Source of the DNA: Engraulis encrasicolus
Taxonomy: Eukaryota; Chordata; Actinopteri; Clupeiformes; Engraulidae
DNA length: 64,000 bases
Direction of reading: 5' to 3'
NCBI RefSeq assembly: GCF_034702125.1
Contig: NC_085876.1
Coordinates: 5,664,364-5,728,363 of the forward strand
This document shows, in pieces, positions 53,511 through 62,103 of the stretch. The notes under the pieces are model-generated. The model made no database searches. It saw only the letters and a program-made list of their open reading frames with translations, and had not been told where the DNA came from. Positions within the stretch are counted from its first letter, which is position 1. Each line of letters begins with the position of its first letter. Both the position numbers and the translations under genes were made by a program.

Positions 53511-54648
53511 ATGGCTGTTCAGGTGAGGACAAGTGTGACGTGACGTACATTTGTTACTGGTGCCGAGTGTGTGACGTACTTTTGTTCGTGGTGATGGGCT
53601 GAGGCAAGCATGTGTGCGCTCCTGTGTGTGTGCAAGGTGGTTCAGATGAGTTTCAGGCGGTTCAGGTGAGTGCGAGGAGTGTTTGTGTGCGTATTTGACA
53701 TCAGGTGCTCATGGTACTGGTGCTGGGCCCAGCAGAGTGACCCATAATGATCAAACAAAAGGGTAGTTCCTCGCGCTTCTGCTTTATCATCTGGTGCATC
53801 GACGGGAGAGAGGCAGGAAATATTCACTTGAAGGACAACACCGGAGCAGCACAGATTTAATTCTTTGTGTTTTTTATTCAAGGGCACAACATGACTAACG
53901 TTTCGATGGTTGGACCATCTTCATCAGAGTCCATGAGTGGAATGGCTCTTCTCTCCATTCCACTCATGGACTCTGATGAAGATGGTCCAACCATCGAAAC
54001 GTTAGTCATGTTGTGCCCTTGAATTAAAAACACAAAGAATTAAATCTGTGCTGCTTCGGTGCTGTCCTTCAAGTGACCCATAATGATGTTGGTGTGTGTG
54101 TGTGTGCGTGTGTGTGTGCTTGACTGAGATATGCTGTACACACATTGCTGGTGCTGGACTGAGCAGTGTGTGCAGGCATGCATGCGGATGTCTAGGTGAG
54201 AGCGTGTGTGGCACCATGTGTGTGTGCGTGCGCATGCAAGTGACATCACATGCCGTACATGTGTTATTAGTGCTGGGCTTGGTGTGTGTTCCAGGTGTGC
54301 GTGTTCCAGGTGTGCGCGTGTGTGTGTGTGTGTTCCAGGTGTGCGTGTGTGTGTGTGTGTGTTCCAGGTGTGCGTGTGTGTGTGTGTGTGTGCGCGTGTT
54401 CCAGGTGTGCGTGTGCGTGTACCTGTGTTACTGGTGCTGGGCTCTGGTGTGTCCCGGCCGTCGGGCAGCGGTCCGCCGTCCTCGTTGCCGTTGGGCGCTG
54501 TTGCGGAGGCCTGACCGTCAAGCTCGGGGCCTGCTAGAGCAGAGGCGGCCGGGCCCTCTGCCACCTCGCCATTCTTAAAGTACTTCTGCAGCCAGGAGGG
54601 GACGATGCTCTTCACCGTGTCAGTCACTCTGCTGATGAGGCCTGCCTG
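34752..54648 (-). CDS. nup153: NUP153 (nucleoporin 153), exons 2-22
   Basis: NUP153 is an FG nucleoporin of the nuclear-pore basket; it binds Ran, importins and lamins and takes part in transport and basket assembly. Exons: 54648-54423, 52996-52622, 51728-51589, 50057-49926, 49692-49576, 49060-49016, 48876-48823, 47865-47707, 45726-45674, 45472-45343, 44904-44710, 41949-41851, 41702-41615, 41355-41251, 40982-40344, 39836-39639, 39377-38376, 37669-37292, 36717-36484, 36080-35909, 34830-34752. Lengths sum to 4,620 bp, exactly 1,540 codons with stop, every junction in phase. Landmarks are ISRVTDTVKSIVPSWLQKYF (N-terminal region), SQHDDDNISTTSGFSSRASD, GVTSATARRILQSLE, GSVLDLLKAPG, four RanBP2-type zinc fingers, dense GGFKFG/FG repeats, and GRKIKTAVRRRK before the stop. 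As I recall, human NUP153 has 22 exons and 1,475 residues; this protein is somewhat longer in its FG region. Exon 1 was not identified. Confidence 0.97.
35909..36080 (-). CDS. nup153: NUP153 exon 21: FG repeats
   Basis: GGFQFGGASAFGAPAAAGSG then IFTFGGGPNA and GGFAFNSTPAFNIG, very like the human C-terminal FG segment. Phase 1 in, phase 2 out. Confidence 0.95.
36484..36717 (-). CDS. nup153: NUP153 exon 20: FG repeats
   Basis: Contains GGFGSFGQAATQQPAAPAFG, PPAFGAK and PVFGQAANATPAFGSSST. Phase 1 to 1. Confidence 0.95.
37292..37669 (-). CDS. nup153: NUP153 exon 19: FLFG-type repeats
   Basis: Ala/Pro/Thr/Ser-rich with SLFGAS, FLFGQ, FLFGS, FLFGA and YPFGA motifs. Phase 1 to 1, donor GTAGGG. 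Confidence 0.95.
38376..39377 (-). CDS. nup153: NUP153 exon 18: main FG-repeat exon
   Basis: A 1,002-bp exon in one frame with eight or more GGFKFG/GGFTFG motifs separated by Ser-rich spacers, then FSFG and VFG motifs. An AGC run (plus strand CTG at about 39294-39318) encodes poly-Ser. The opposite strand is also open for about 360 codons, a composition artefact. Confidence 0.96.
39639..39836 (-). CDS. nup153: NUP153 exon 17: zinc finger 4
   Basis: GFGDKFKKAEGSWECDVCCV followed by the second cysteine pair (QCVAC) and TNKPGAKVEPKG. This makes four fingers in all, the number I recall for human NUP153. Phase 1 to 1. Confidence 0.97.
40344..40982 (-). CDS. nup153: NUP153 exon 16: zinc fingers 1-3
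   Basis: One 639-bp exon holding three W-x-C-x2-C-x10-C-x2-C RanBP2-type fingers: GSWSCDTCMVQNVAADSKC..C, GTWECDTCLVQNKPDALKC..C and GSWECDTCMVQNKAQDAKC..C. They are separated by Ser-rich linkers, each introduced by a GFGDKFK or SFGEKFKKPE-type segment. In mammals these fingers bind Ran. Confidence 0.97.
42735..42855. repeat. Fragment of the GGGTTCCCATGGGTCATGG hAT-like family
   Basis: Carries the repeated AATTCCATGACATGCCACA and the end CCATGGGAACCCTG found in the fuller element at 43394-43839. It lies in a NUP153 intron. Confidence 0.7.
43394..43839. mobile_element. hAT-like MITE in a NUP153 intron
   Basis: The left end is CAGGGTTCCCAC; the right end CATGGGAACCCTG reads CAGGGTTCCCATG in reverse. 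Multiple AATTCCATGA motifs lie inside. The flanks share TAATAT (43388-43393 and 43840-43845), a partly eroded target duplication. Confidence 0.75.
43983..44478. mobile_element. PIF/Harbinger-like MITE with TTA target duplication
   Basis: The left end is GGGCGCGGTCACACAGACCG and the right end CGGTCTGTGTGATCGCGCCC, a near-perfect inverted pair. TTA flanks it on both sides (43980-43982 and 44479-44481). CGG/GCGGATT motifs fill the interior. It lies in the NUP153 intron between exons 12 and 13. Confidence 0.88.
45803..45980 (+). mobile_element. tRNA-derived SINE in a NUP153 intron
   Basis: Head GGCCTAATGGTAGGGCACTA with B box GGTTCGATTCC, then a CTGCTCCTCTGTAACCGTCC-type body and ATAAAA tail. 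Same family as 15452 and 57822. Confidence 0.88.
46288..46500 (+). mobile_element. tRNA-derived SINE with L2-type tail
   Basis: Head GGGGCAGCCGTGGTCTAGTG GTTAG. The 3' end reads AGTCGCTTTGCAAAAAAGCA TCTGCCAAGTCTAATGTAAT, the common fish SINE tail. It is a different family from the other SINEs here. Confidence 0.88.
47053..47235 (-). mobile_element. tRNA-derived SINE, nearly full length, reverse orientation
   Basis: On the minus strand: GTGGCTGTGGCGCAGCGCGC (A box region), GGTTCGAGTCC (B box), CTTCCTGTCACAATCTTCGA and an ATAAAGGCATAAAAG tail at a CT/T run. Confidence 0.9.
47241..47632. mobile_element. hAT MITE remnant interrupted by a SINE
   Basis: CAGTGATTCTCAAACTTTGG at the left and CAAGTGGGCCCCAAGTTGTG AAACCCTGG at the right match the 16202-16419 family. 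A reverse-oriented tRNA SINE at about 47368-47531 interrupts it. Confidence 0.75.
47368..47531 (-). mobile_element. tRNA-derived SINE inside the hAT remnant
   Basis: Same family as 47053-47235, with B box GGTTTGAGTCC and a truncated head, so it inserted into the older hAT element. Confidence 0.85.
49079..49222. repeat. Near-perfect 74-bp tandem duplication at NUP153 exon 7
   Basis: Two copies of AAAAGTGAATGAGTTGTTTA...GGTGTTACCAAATAC with a 74-bp period, directly upstream (transcript sense) of the 45-bp exon 7 and its pyrimidine tract. Confidence 0.93.
50519..50852. mobile_element. Palindromic MITE with internal direct duplication
   Basis: Ends TTTTAATGGTTCACTATTAC and its reverse complement near 50830-50852 (GGTGAACTGTTAAAA). 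The interior repeats a block containing TGGTATTGCATATT..TTACACTGGTATTACACTAG twice. Confidence 0.8.
50865..51300. repeat. Tandem repeat, three full units of about 125-140 bp and a partial fourth
   Basis: The landmark GTCAGAAGTTATG occurs at 50883, 51008 and 51148, with a mutated form near 51286. Units include TTCGGCCATCTTGA and ACCTACCCTAGAGCATTAAC. The first unit lacks the extra CAGCCATCTTGAA block, which explains the shorter spacing. Confidence 0.9.
52390..52560 (+). mobile_element. Degenerate tRNA-SINE remnant
   Basis: CCCAGGTCGAGTCCAGCCCT resembles a B box, followed by a pyrimidine-rich body with TTTCCTGTCCTATTCCTC and an A-rich AATGAATAAAATG tail. Confidence 0.55.
52622..52996 (-). CDS. 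nup153: NUP153 exon 3
   Basis: Encodes NRSHLHFASLDSSAV, Ser/Gly/Phe-rich GPFGSPF motifs and then the highly conserved VKEIKDNSSQHDDDNISTTS block. Phase 1 to 1. Confidence 0.95.
53824..54076. mobile_element. Foldback hairpin element in NUP153 intron 2
   Basis: A near-perfect inverted repeat with arms of about 120 bp around the 9-nt loop CTCTTCTCT (53946-53954). The arms contain ACGTTTCGATGGTTGGACCA and its complement and extend out to TCACTTGAAGGACA/TGTCCTTCAAGTGA. No coding capacity. Confidence 0.95.
54080..54420. repeat. TG-rich minisatellite abutting NUP153 exon 2
   Basis: Repeated GTGTTCCAGGTGTGCGTGTG units, four to five copies at about 54286-54420, ending at the exon 2 donor. Part of the donor-like CCAGGTGTG string is repeated, so exon 2's 5' splice site sits at the edge of a repeat array. 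Confidence 0.85.
54423..54648 (-). CDS. nup153: NUP153 exon 2: conserved N-terminal region
   Basis: Begins at QAGLISRVTDTVKSIVPSWL after a CCCACAG acceptor; a second AG three bases on gives a one-codon alternative start. Ends ...PEPSTSNTG with phase 1. The conserved helix is in the region reported to target NUP153 to the pore and the nuclear envelope. Confidence 0.95.
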
Positions 54649-54654
54649 CTGTGG

Positions 54655-54975
54655 GGGAGAGAGGAAGAGAATCAGAGACAATGAGAAAGAGCGGGGGGGG
54701 ACCAGGAAGATGGAACAAGGAGAGAATGAGCGACAGAAGCAGAGAGAGAAAGGGAGGACAGGAAGACGGAACACAGAGAAAGCGAGGGAGAATGAAGGAG
54801 AGAGCAACAGAAGGGAAGGAAAAGGGGGGGGGCAAGAGAATAGGAGAGAAAGTGTAAGGGAGGGAGAGAGAGAGAGAGGGAGGAAGTAGTGAGAAGGGAG
54901 CGGGAGAAAGAACGCCGTTGTTGGGGGCAAGAGAGGAGGAGAAGAGAGGGAGGGAGGGAGAGAGAAAAAGGAAAG
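54655..54975. repeat. Polypurine tract upstream of NUP153 exon 2
   Basis: About 320 bp with a mostly purine plus strand (GAGAGA, GGGGGG). On the sense strand it is a long pyrimidine stretch ending at the exon 2 acceptor. Confidence 0.85.
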
Positions 54976-56879
54976 TGTTGGGTTAAGTCAGAGCTGCAGG
55001 GCATGTGAGGGTCAGGCTGACCTCCTGTGGAGTTCTCAGAGGAATGCAGCCAATCGAGCCTGCTGCCATAAAGGTTAACCTGCTTCCACATCCACCCCCC
55101 ACACACGCTGCTTAGTCATGTCAGCCTAGAAACAGCCATGTCACCCTGGCCGGCCGGACAAAATAGGATTGTGAGCAAGCATACACATACCTGCCAACCT
55201 TTAAAAAAGAATTTGAGTAGCAACTTATCGCGGCGCGGCAATTCACGGCGCAACAACTTGGCATGGCAAAGCAACGGGGTCGCCGGCGGGCCCATCTGAG
55301 AGGCTACTTTGTTTTGCATAGTCTGCCCTACACCTAGGGTTGCCAAATGTCAACAGGGTAGACAAGAGACACTTCATTCAGGCAGGGGGGTCCTCCCCCA
55401 GAAAAAAAATGCTTTTCTTAGATGCAATTTCCTGCATTTTAATGCATTTTAGCCTAACATCCCGTCTATCTGGCAAATAGTTTATCTTGCTCTTCACAGT
55501 ACTTTGAACTACCATAATTTATTAAACTTTCATGAAAGATTTTTGTTTTGTTTGTTTCACACCATAACACCAATAAAATGCTATGATATAGTGTGCTGGA
55601 GGCCTCTAAATTAACTTTACTGATCATCAGCCAATATGGCTGTTAATCTTACTAGTCAAACATACCACCAGTCTGGCTAGTAGGCCTAAGTGGCTATTAA
55701 GTTATCCTATATACCAGCCAAACAGAGCATTTGGTCACTTGGGGGGTGTTGGAGCTGGAATTGAGTATGAAATTGAAGCATTTGCTGATTATTTTTTTTG
55801 GCTGTAGAAGGTACATGTAGGAAAATGTATAATTTGATTATAAAATACCGAGGCATTTCAGTGATTTTTATGAACAAAAAGTTGAATTGTAATGATTTTT
55901 ACATCATCTCCCCCAATATTAATAAATGGTGATGTTGTCACCTACTGTGAAGAAGCATCAGCAGTAGAGAAAAAGATAAAGACAAGTGTTATCTAAGCTA
56001 GGATAATATCAGGTTAATATTATTACGTTGGGGGCTAACATCAAAATCACACTTTCAGCATTCATTCAGTACAAAATGCGTCATGTAGTGGCTCTACTGA
56101 GGGACGGGGGCTAATGGCCAATGCTTTTGGAACCTCCACGGTAACTTTTGAGGGGCATCGCTTCTTTTTTTCACTTCTCTGCATAATAGTAGGCCTATCT
56201 ACCCTCATCTGCCGTCATGAGTTGGCTATTGTTCACTGTTCGGCACATATATGATGATAGGAGAATTGATTTTATTAATAGATTGCCATACGTGATTACG
56301 GATAGTAGTCGTGGAGTGGTGCATATTTGGTATGACGCACGACCTGTTACACCTGTTCACAGAATGGGCCATGACTCAGGGGGGAACAGTATCCCTATAC
56401 GGTGTCATGGTAGGTTATGGATGTAGACCTACTCCGAGCACAACCGTTAGAACTATCGCTTTATTTTCCCGAGTTAAAATGATCCGGCGCAAAGGGAAAC
56501 CGAATTTAGTTTGCTGCTAATCTGCTAATTTATAGCGCGGTCATCGACACATTTTCTCATTCGGAAGTAATCTTGTGTCGGTCCAATATCAAAACAAGCA
56601 ACAACATATTGCCGTCAAATACGGCGAAACATTGGGTGAATCATTACGACAGACCTCGGCCTTTATTTATTTTCATAAGTTTAGGGATTTAGCAACTGGA
56701 CGCAATTCACTACCATACAGGCTACCTTTCTCAAAGTCCATTTACCTTTGAAACGGTGATTTTGACGGTGCTCACTTGTAAAACTACAGCGACAGTACCA
56801 AGATGGATAATACATGACGACAGGAGGAGGACACTTGTTTCAGAGATTATAGGAGTACATTAACCAGTCTCTCTGCTTG
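54976..56879. other. NUP153 intron 1 region; exon 1 not found
   Basis: Searched on the minus strand for the KIRTRR-type N-terminal motif of NUP153 without success. A CG-rich patch at about 55225-55300 has no start codon context that fits. Confidence 0.45.
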
Positions 56880-57180
56880 TGTGATTAGATTTCGAAGCAA
56901 ACTTTCTGGCGGCAGCTGATGCCTCGACTCGGGAGGAGCGCAGCATAACAAATGAAGACATCCAAACTAGTTCTAGCGCTCTGATTGGTCAATATTCCCC
57001 CCACACGTTGCTGGCCAATGGAAAGGCCAGCGCGAGACAATTGCAAGCAGAGCCATGTCTACGGCTCTGTCTGGTTGCAAGTCTACAGAGCAATTTATAA
57101 GGGCCCACTTTGCTATTGGTTTTTCGCGTATTTTGAAGTGACAGCGCCGTAGTTTGATGTCAAAATCCGTATCTGCTACA
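56880..57180 (-). promoter_or_regulatory. CCAAT-rich promoter-like region, candidate NUP153 promoter
   Basis: CpG-enriched sequence with three CCAAT-type boxes: GATTGGTC near 56982, GGCCAATGG near 57012 and GCTATTGGTT near 57112. It lies where the NUP153 5' end is expected. Direction and start site are inferred, not seen. Confidence 0.4.
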
Positions 57181-57821
57181 CAAAATGCGTAATGGTCGGC
57201 AGGTATGCATACACGACAACGGTCAATTCTGTGCTTTCTATTGTAATCCGAGTTTACACCCTGGCCAAAAACAAGGACTTTTCCAGGACCTTCAAGGACA
57301 GTTTTGGAGTTTTTTTTCCTCCAGTACCAAAGGTAACCTAGCCGCATTGAACACATGTCAAGACGAGGGTCTGGGGAGACAATATAATGTAATGCACAAC
57401 CAGCATCAATCTAACCAATCCAGAAATGCCCCCGAGGTGAGGGGCACTACCTCTAGTCACACAGCCCCCACAACAAGACGGAAAGATGATTTCACAAAAC
57501 AATACATCGCAATCCATTCTTATCGTTGATGGCTTCAGTTGGTATGCTAATAATGCACAAACAGCCTTGATCAATTTTGTTTCTGTTGAACAACCACTTG
57601 AGTCGACCACTAGCTGCCACCGTTTTGAAGCCTGTGCTCAGATCAGAGCAATAAGATGTGACAAGAGGGACCAAATATAGTTTTCAGAGCTGCTTTTCAT
57701 TTGTCACTGTGACGGCACCGGCCCACTTTCTCATGACTTGCAAACACATCCTACAGTAGAGTCTGCACTGGTTAAGAAAGTAGGCAGGCAGCCAGTGTGC
57801 TGTAACTTCAAAATCAAACCG

Positions 57822-58002
57822 ACGCCCTACCATGGCGCTAACGGTAGGGCACTCGTCTGCTATGCAGCCGCCCCAAGTTTGATTCCTGGGACGGGTCCTT
57901 TGCCGGCCCTTCCCCGTCTCCCTCTCCCAACTCACTTCCTGTCTGTCCTCCACTATCCTGTCTGATAATGACCAATAAAGGCTTGAAAAAAAAAAAAAAA
58001 AC
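57822..58002 (+). mobile_element. tRNA-derived SINE with A tail
   Basis: CCCTACCATGGCGCTAACGG TAGGGCACTCG head, degenerate B box AGTTTGATTCC, CTTCCTGTCTGTCC body, AATAAAGGCTTG and a 15-A tail. Confidence 0.9.
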
Positions 58003-60549
58003 TGCAAGACTCAGTCGTTTGATGACCATCTACTTAACCCACACATACAGAGCAGTTCAACTCAATATTGGGGAGAGGTCATATCAGGCCAGGTATACTG
58101 TAAGTTACATGAGATTGTGTGCAAGTTAAGCGCGAGTAAAATAAAAACTGTGTGCATGCATGTGTAAAGCAAGAAACGGGGAGAAGCAAGGGGAGAGAGA
58201 GAGAGCGCGCGCGAGAGAGAGAGTGTTCATCATGCACGGTCTCAGTAGACCAGGCTGAAAAGCTGTGCCATAGCCATGATGTATCTGGGTCAGCTTGCCA
58301 GCCTCTGTGTGCCTGCACCGTGTGTGCGCACACACACATCGTCTCATTAGGAACAGCAGTAGCAGCAGCTGAAAGCACCCCCCCCCCACCCCCCATTCAG
58401 CAACACACTCTTGACTGAACTGCATTGTGCTGAGCTACATTCACCCTGTTGGTTGTGAGCCCTAACAAGCTGTAGACGTCAAGCTTCGTCAATCACCACA
58501 CAACACATCTCCAGTTAATAGTGTTGGACAAGCCAAAAAAAGGTGTGTAGTTAACTGGCATTCAGGCAGGAACATGAATATAAGACATCATAACTTTTTT
58601 AAGAAGCCATATTTTCAAATGGTAATGAGTCTTCAAATCCATATTTGCTTCAGAGTTATAGAGAGCTGAAGCTTGAGATATTGCACAACTTGGGATGGAG
58701 GATTCCAACAACATCCTGCCTGGGTGGGCCACAACTTGCCTCATTGCTTTTTCTTACTGTATATTGAGCAATCACCAAAACCGTCTCATGGGGAACTCAT
58801 AGATGACTCCGTTCTGTGCATGTTGAGCCAGTGCAACCGTCAATCACGCTAGACAGTAGACATCCCGTTAGCCAAAACCGATGCGCAGCCGTCTTATACG
58901 GGCAAATATCGCTTCTCTCATTCTCACATGCTGTCTGAAGACAAGCTAGCGAGGCCTTTGGTTTGACGCAGAAAAAGGGATTAATAGAGGACTCAAAAAG
59001 TCATTTGAAAAGTAGCCTGGACTAGCCTGGAATACAAAGAAATATTAAACATGAAGCAATTGCACCGTGGAATGTAATTAATAACCCCCTTCAAACTAAA
59101 GACTTGGACACTTCCTCTAGAACCGGAATTAATACCAGAAGTATTAAGAAGTGCAACAGGCCCAGTACTGAATGCTGTGTTATTCACTGAGTCCCAACAA
59201 GTCAGCAGCACTGGTATGGTTTGCAGGAGCGGTGATTTGTCTGGGTTGTCTGGAGTACTCCCAGCACAGCACAGCACATGGAAGTGAAGTAAAGACCTCT
59301 ACTCTGCACTGCAGCTCCACTGCGCTGTGCTTTGGTTATATAAACACACCAGCTCACATAAGCTACCAGACGACTCACTCCGCTCATTCACACAACCGTG
59401 TCTCTGCTGGATGCTATAATAACACCAGCTATTTAGAATGTGGATGATGCATAAGGGGACTACTTTTCTGCCACAATAGATGGAGATGAATGTGCCAAAA
59501 GTTTGAGCTTTTAAGTTTCATACTTGTATTTCAAAGGCAATGAATTTGCATAACGGTGTCTGAACGTTGTCGTTTGTTAAAAAAATATGGTTATTTTTTT
59601 CTAAAGTTACACTCTGTGTGCACTGCAGACCCCCTCTCAGACCATCTGCTACAATTGTCTGCCAACTTCAATCAGCCTTTGTCCTGCACATTTAAGCTTA
59701 CCTGGGATGTGCACAGTCTTCACCCTCAACCAAAGTTCAATAGGACCTAATTTTAACCAATAATGTCAAACACATAAGGAAGCAGGTTACTAGCAATAAT
59801 GGGGTACGACACCATTCATATAAACGCAGAGCCAGATGCTTGCTGGAGCATCCCCTTATCCAAACACAACGTGTGCTATACATTAAAGTTTAAAGCACTT
59901 AGGGGGTGTTCCAAGAACCTGTCTAAGTAGTAGACCAGGTTCAGCTATCCTTGAGGTAGTGGTATGTCATCTAGTAGGAGAGTTTCATTTCCTTAATCGA
60001 ATGATGCCTGCCGGTTGACTTCAGCAGGTTTACCACTTCTTGTGGGTTAACAAAGTCTGGTTTTATCACTTAAATACGTTCTTCGAATACCCCAAGCGTC
60101 TCTTCAACTTGTGGTACAAGGTACCTCACAAGCATTAGTCAGAATTCGTAATGCTCCAGACCTTCAGATCTGCTTCTGCAACTTTGTAACACAATTCCCA
60201 CACCATGGCCTCAAAAATGACATCCAACAATCCCTGATGGAATGAACACAAATCCCTCTCAGATTCATTAACTATTAAACACGGCATTCATTTTGGAGAA
60301 CAGCAAGTGCTGAGATTAGAAAAGTGCTGTGTCTTAATAGCTCCCTCATGTAAAAAATAAAATCAATAAATTACAGTAAGATGCAATCACAAACCATGAC
60401 TTGGGATAGATGTGGTATGAAATGCTTTGCGTGAGAATTCAAGTCAACAGGGGCGCGTTCATAAACAGCATCATTGCTAAGCAAGTTAACAACTTACTTG
60501 GTCGCAATACATTTTCCCATTGGCAACCTACCAAGTTGTTACAGGTTAG
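58003..60549. other. Intergenic, no gene recognised
   Basis: Mixed-composition sequence with short simple repeats at about 58195-58222 and C runs near 58378-58393. A possible small inverted-end element (GGGGGTGTTCCAAGAACC near 59901; CGTTCTTCGAATACCCC near 60069) is weak. Confidence 0.5.
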
Positions 60550-60557
60550 CAATAATG

Positions 60558-60946
60558 TAGGGATGCACGATGTATCGGCCAGATGTATCGGTATCGGCCG
60601 ATATTCAACACATCGGACATCGGTCTGATGGGTAAAACTGGGCCGATGTTAACGCCAATGTTTTTTTTTATATGTTACGGTTCTAAAAGAATGGACTTGA
60701 CGATGACTTTCACAGTTTGTCTTCTATTTTGTCTCTATTTTTTATCTAATTATCACAGGGAGTTAAAAAGTGTTTTTGGAAATAAGACGACATTCAAAAA
60801 TTCTGTTTGTTTGCATCATTGTCATCTCTTCTTTTTAAAAAAGAAAGAAAAACATCGGTATCGGTTAATATTGGTCATCGGCCAAAACTGCAATATCATA
60901 ATCGGATATCGGTATCGGCCGAAATTTTTGACATTGTGCATCCCTA
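60558..60946. mobile_element. hAT-type MITE with 8-bp target duplication
   Basis: Ends TAGGGATGCACGATGTATCG and GTGCATCCCTA, rich in ATCGGTATCGG motifs, flanked by CAATAATG on both sides (60550-60557 and 60947-60954). Confidence 0.93.
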
Positions 60947-61474
60947 CAATAATGCTGTACAGAAACAGTTGAGGCTGTAGGTTACCCACACTAGACAGTG
61001 TTTCCCATATGTGACCCACCACCACAAAACCAGGCATAAGTCTCTGGATATCAAAAATGAGTTATCTATGTGGATTGATAGAGCAGAACCCAAGGTTTAT
61101 TATGGTGAAAAAATTATGTTTCTATCATAAGTAGAACCAAAGTTACGGAAATTTTACTTTTGGAGTTTGGGCATATTTCGCGAAACGCCTTTTCGAGAAA
61201 TCGGCCGTCAAAGTTTTGGACTATTTTATAGGTATAAAGTCCTTAGCAACGCATATTAATTATCATCCGATTGACATGAAATTTTCACAGATGATTAATG
61301 ACACTATGACGGACATGTCACAGAAGTTTTGTTTAAATCAAAGAACTTTAACCTATTATTTAAACGGAAACTGACTTTTCCATCCAAATGGAATTTCGGG
61401 GAAATCATCCACCTGAAATATGATCATCTTTTATCACCAATTCATGCTCTCATACTGTATCTGTCTTCATGTTA

Positions 61475-61795
61475 TGCCTTAAAGAAAGTGAAAGCCCAAC
61501 TGGGAAACTCCTACTACCTTTGTCATTGTGACACAGCACTCCACAGCACACAAGTGCACACTGCGCACAATGAAATTGCATTTATGCCTCAAAAGGGGGC
61601 AGCCCCCAATGGCGCCCCAAAGGGAGCAGTGCGGCAGGACGGAACCATACTCAGGGTACCTTAGTCTTGGAGGATTATGGGGAGAGCACTGCTTAATTAC
61701 TCCCACACCAACCTGGCGGGTCACGAGTCGAACCGGCAACCTTTGGGATACAGTCTGATGCCCTAACCGCTTACCCATGACTGCCCTACCGCTTA
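61475..61795 (-). mobile_element. tRNA-derived SINE, long-body family
   Basis: Minus strand: GGCAGTCATGGGTAAGCGGT head, GGTTCGACTCG B box, GGTACCCTGAGTATGG, the CGCCATTGGGGGCTGCCCCC palindrome and AATGCAATTTCATTGTG. Ends near GGGCTTTCACTTT. Same family as 25592-25890, better preserved. Confidence 0.9.
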
Positions 61796-61984
61796 CCAAT
61801 GGCAACCCTAAAAGAACTAAAAAAGACAATTTAACTTGCATATTCAAATTCAAATGTGCTTTATTGGCATGCTTGGAAGTATCAATGCTGCCAAAGCTTA
61901 AAAAAACACAACATACAGGACATGAACATTTAGGTCAATATAGCATTAAATTAAATGCATTTAGCATAAACACATACACACATG

Positions 61985-61992
61985 CGCGCGCG

Positions 61993-62053
<61 letters not shown>
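61985..62053. repeat. (CG)n-(CA)n microsatellite
   Basis: GCGCGC run followed by about 50 bp of CA. Confidence 0.95.
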
Positions 62054-62103
62054 TACTCACGTATTCTCTTGTGTACTTGCCACATATTTACAGATTTAAA
62101 AGT

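Noticed and set aside
55190..55345. CG-rich patch as a gene start
   Set aside because: It has ACCTGCCAACCT and GGTTGCC-like ends resembling a dispersed fish repeat, and no supported coding frame.
56880..56970. Short frame MSSFVMLRSSRVEASAAARK on the minus strand as NUP153 exon 1
   Set aside because: No similarity to the expected N-terminal motif and it ends in a stop before any convincing donor.
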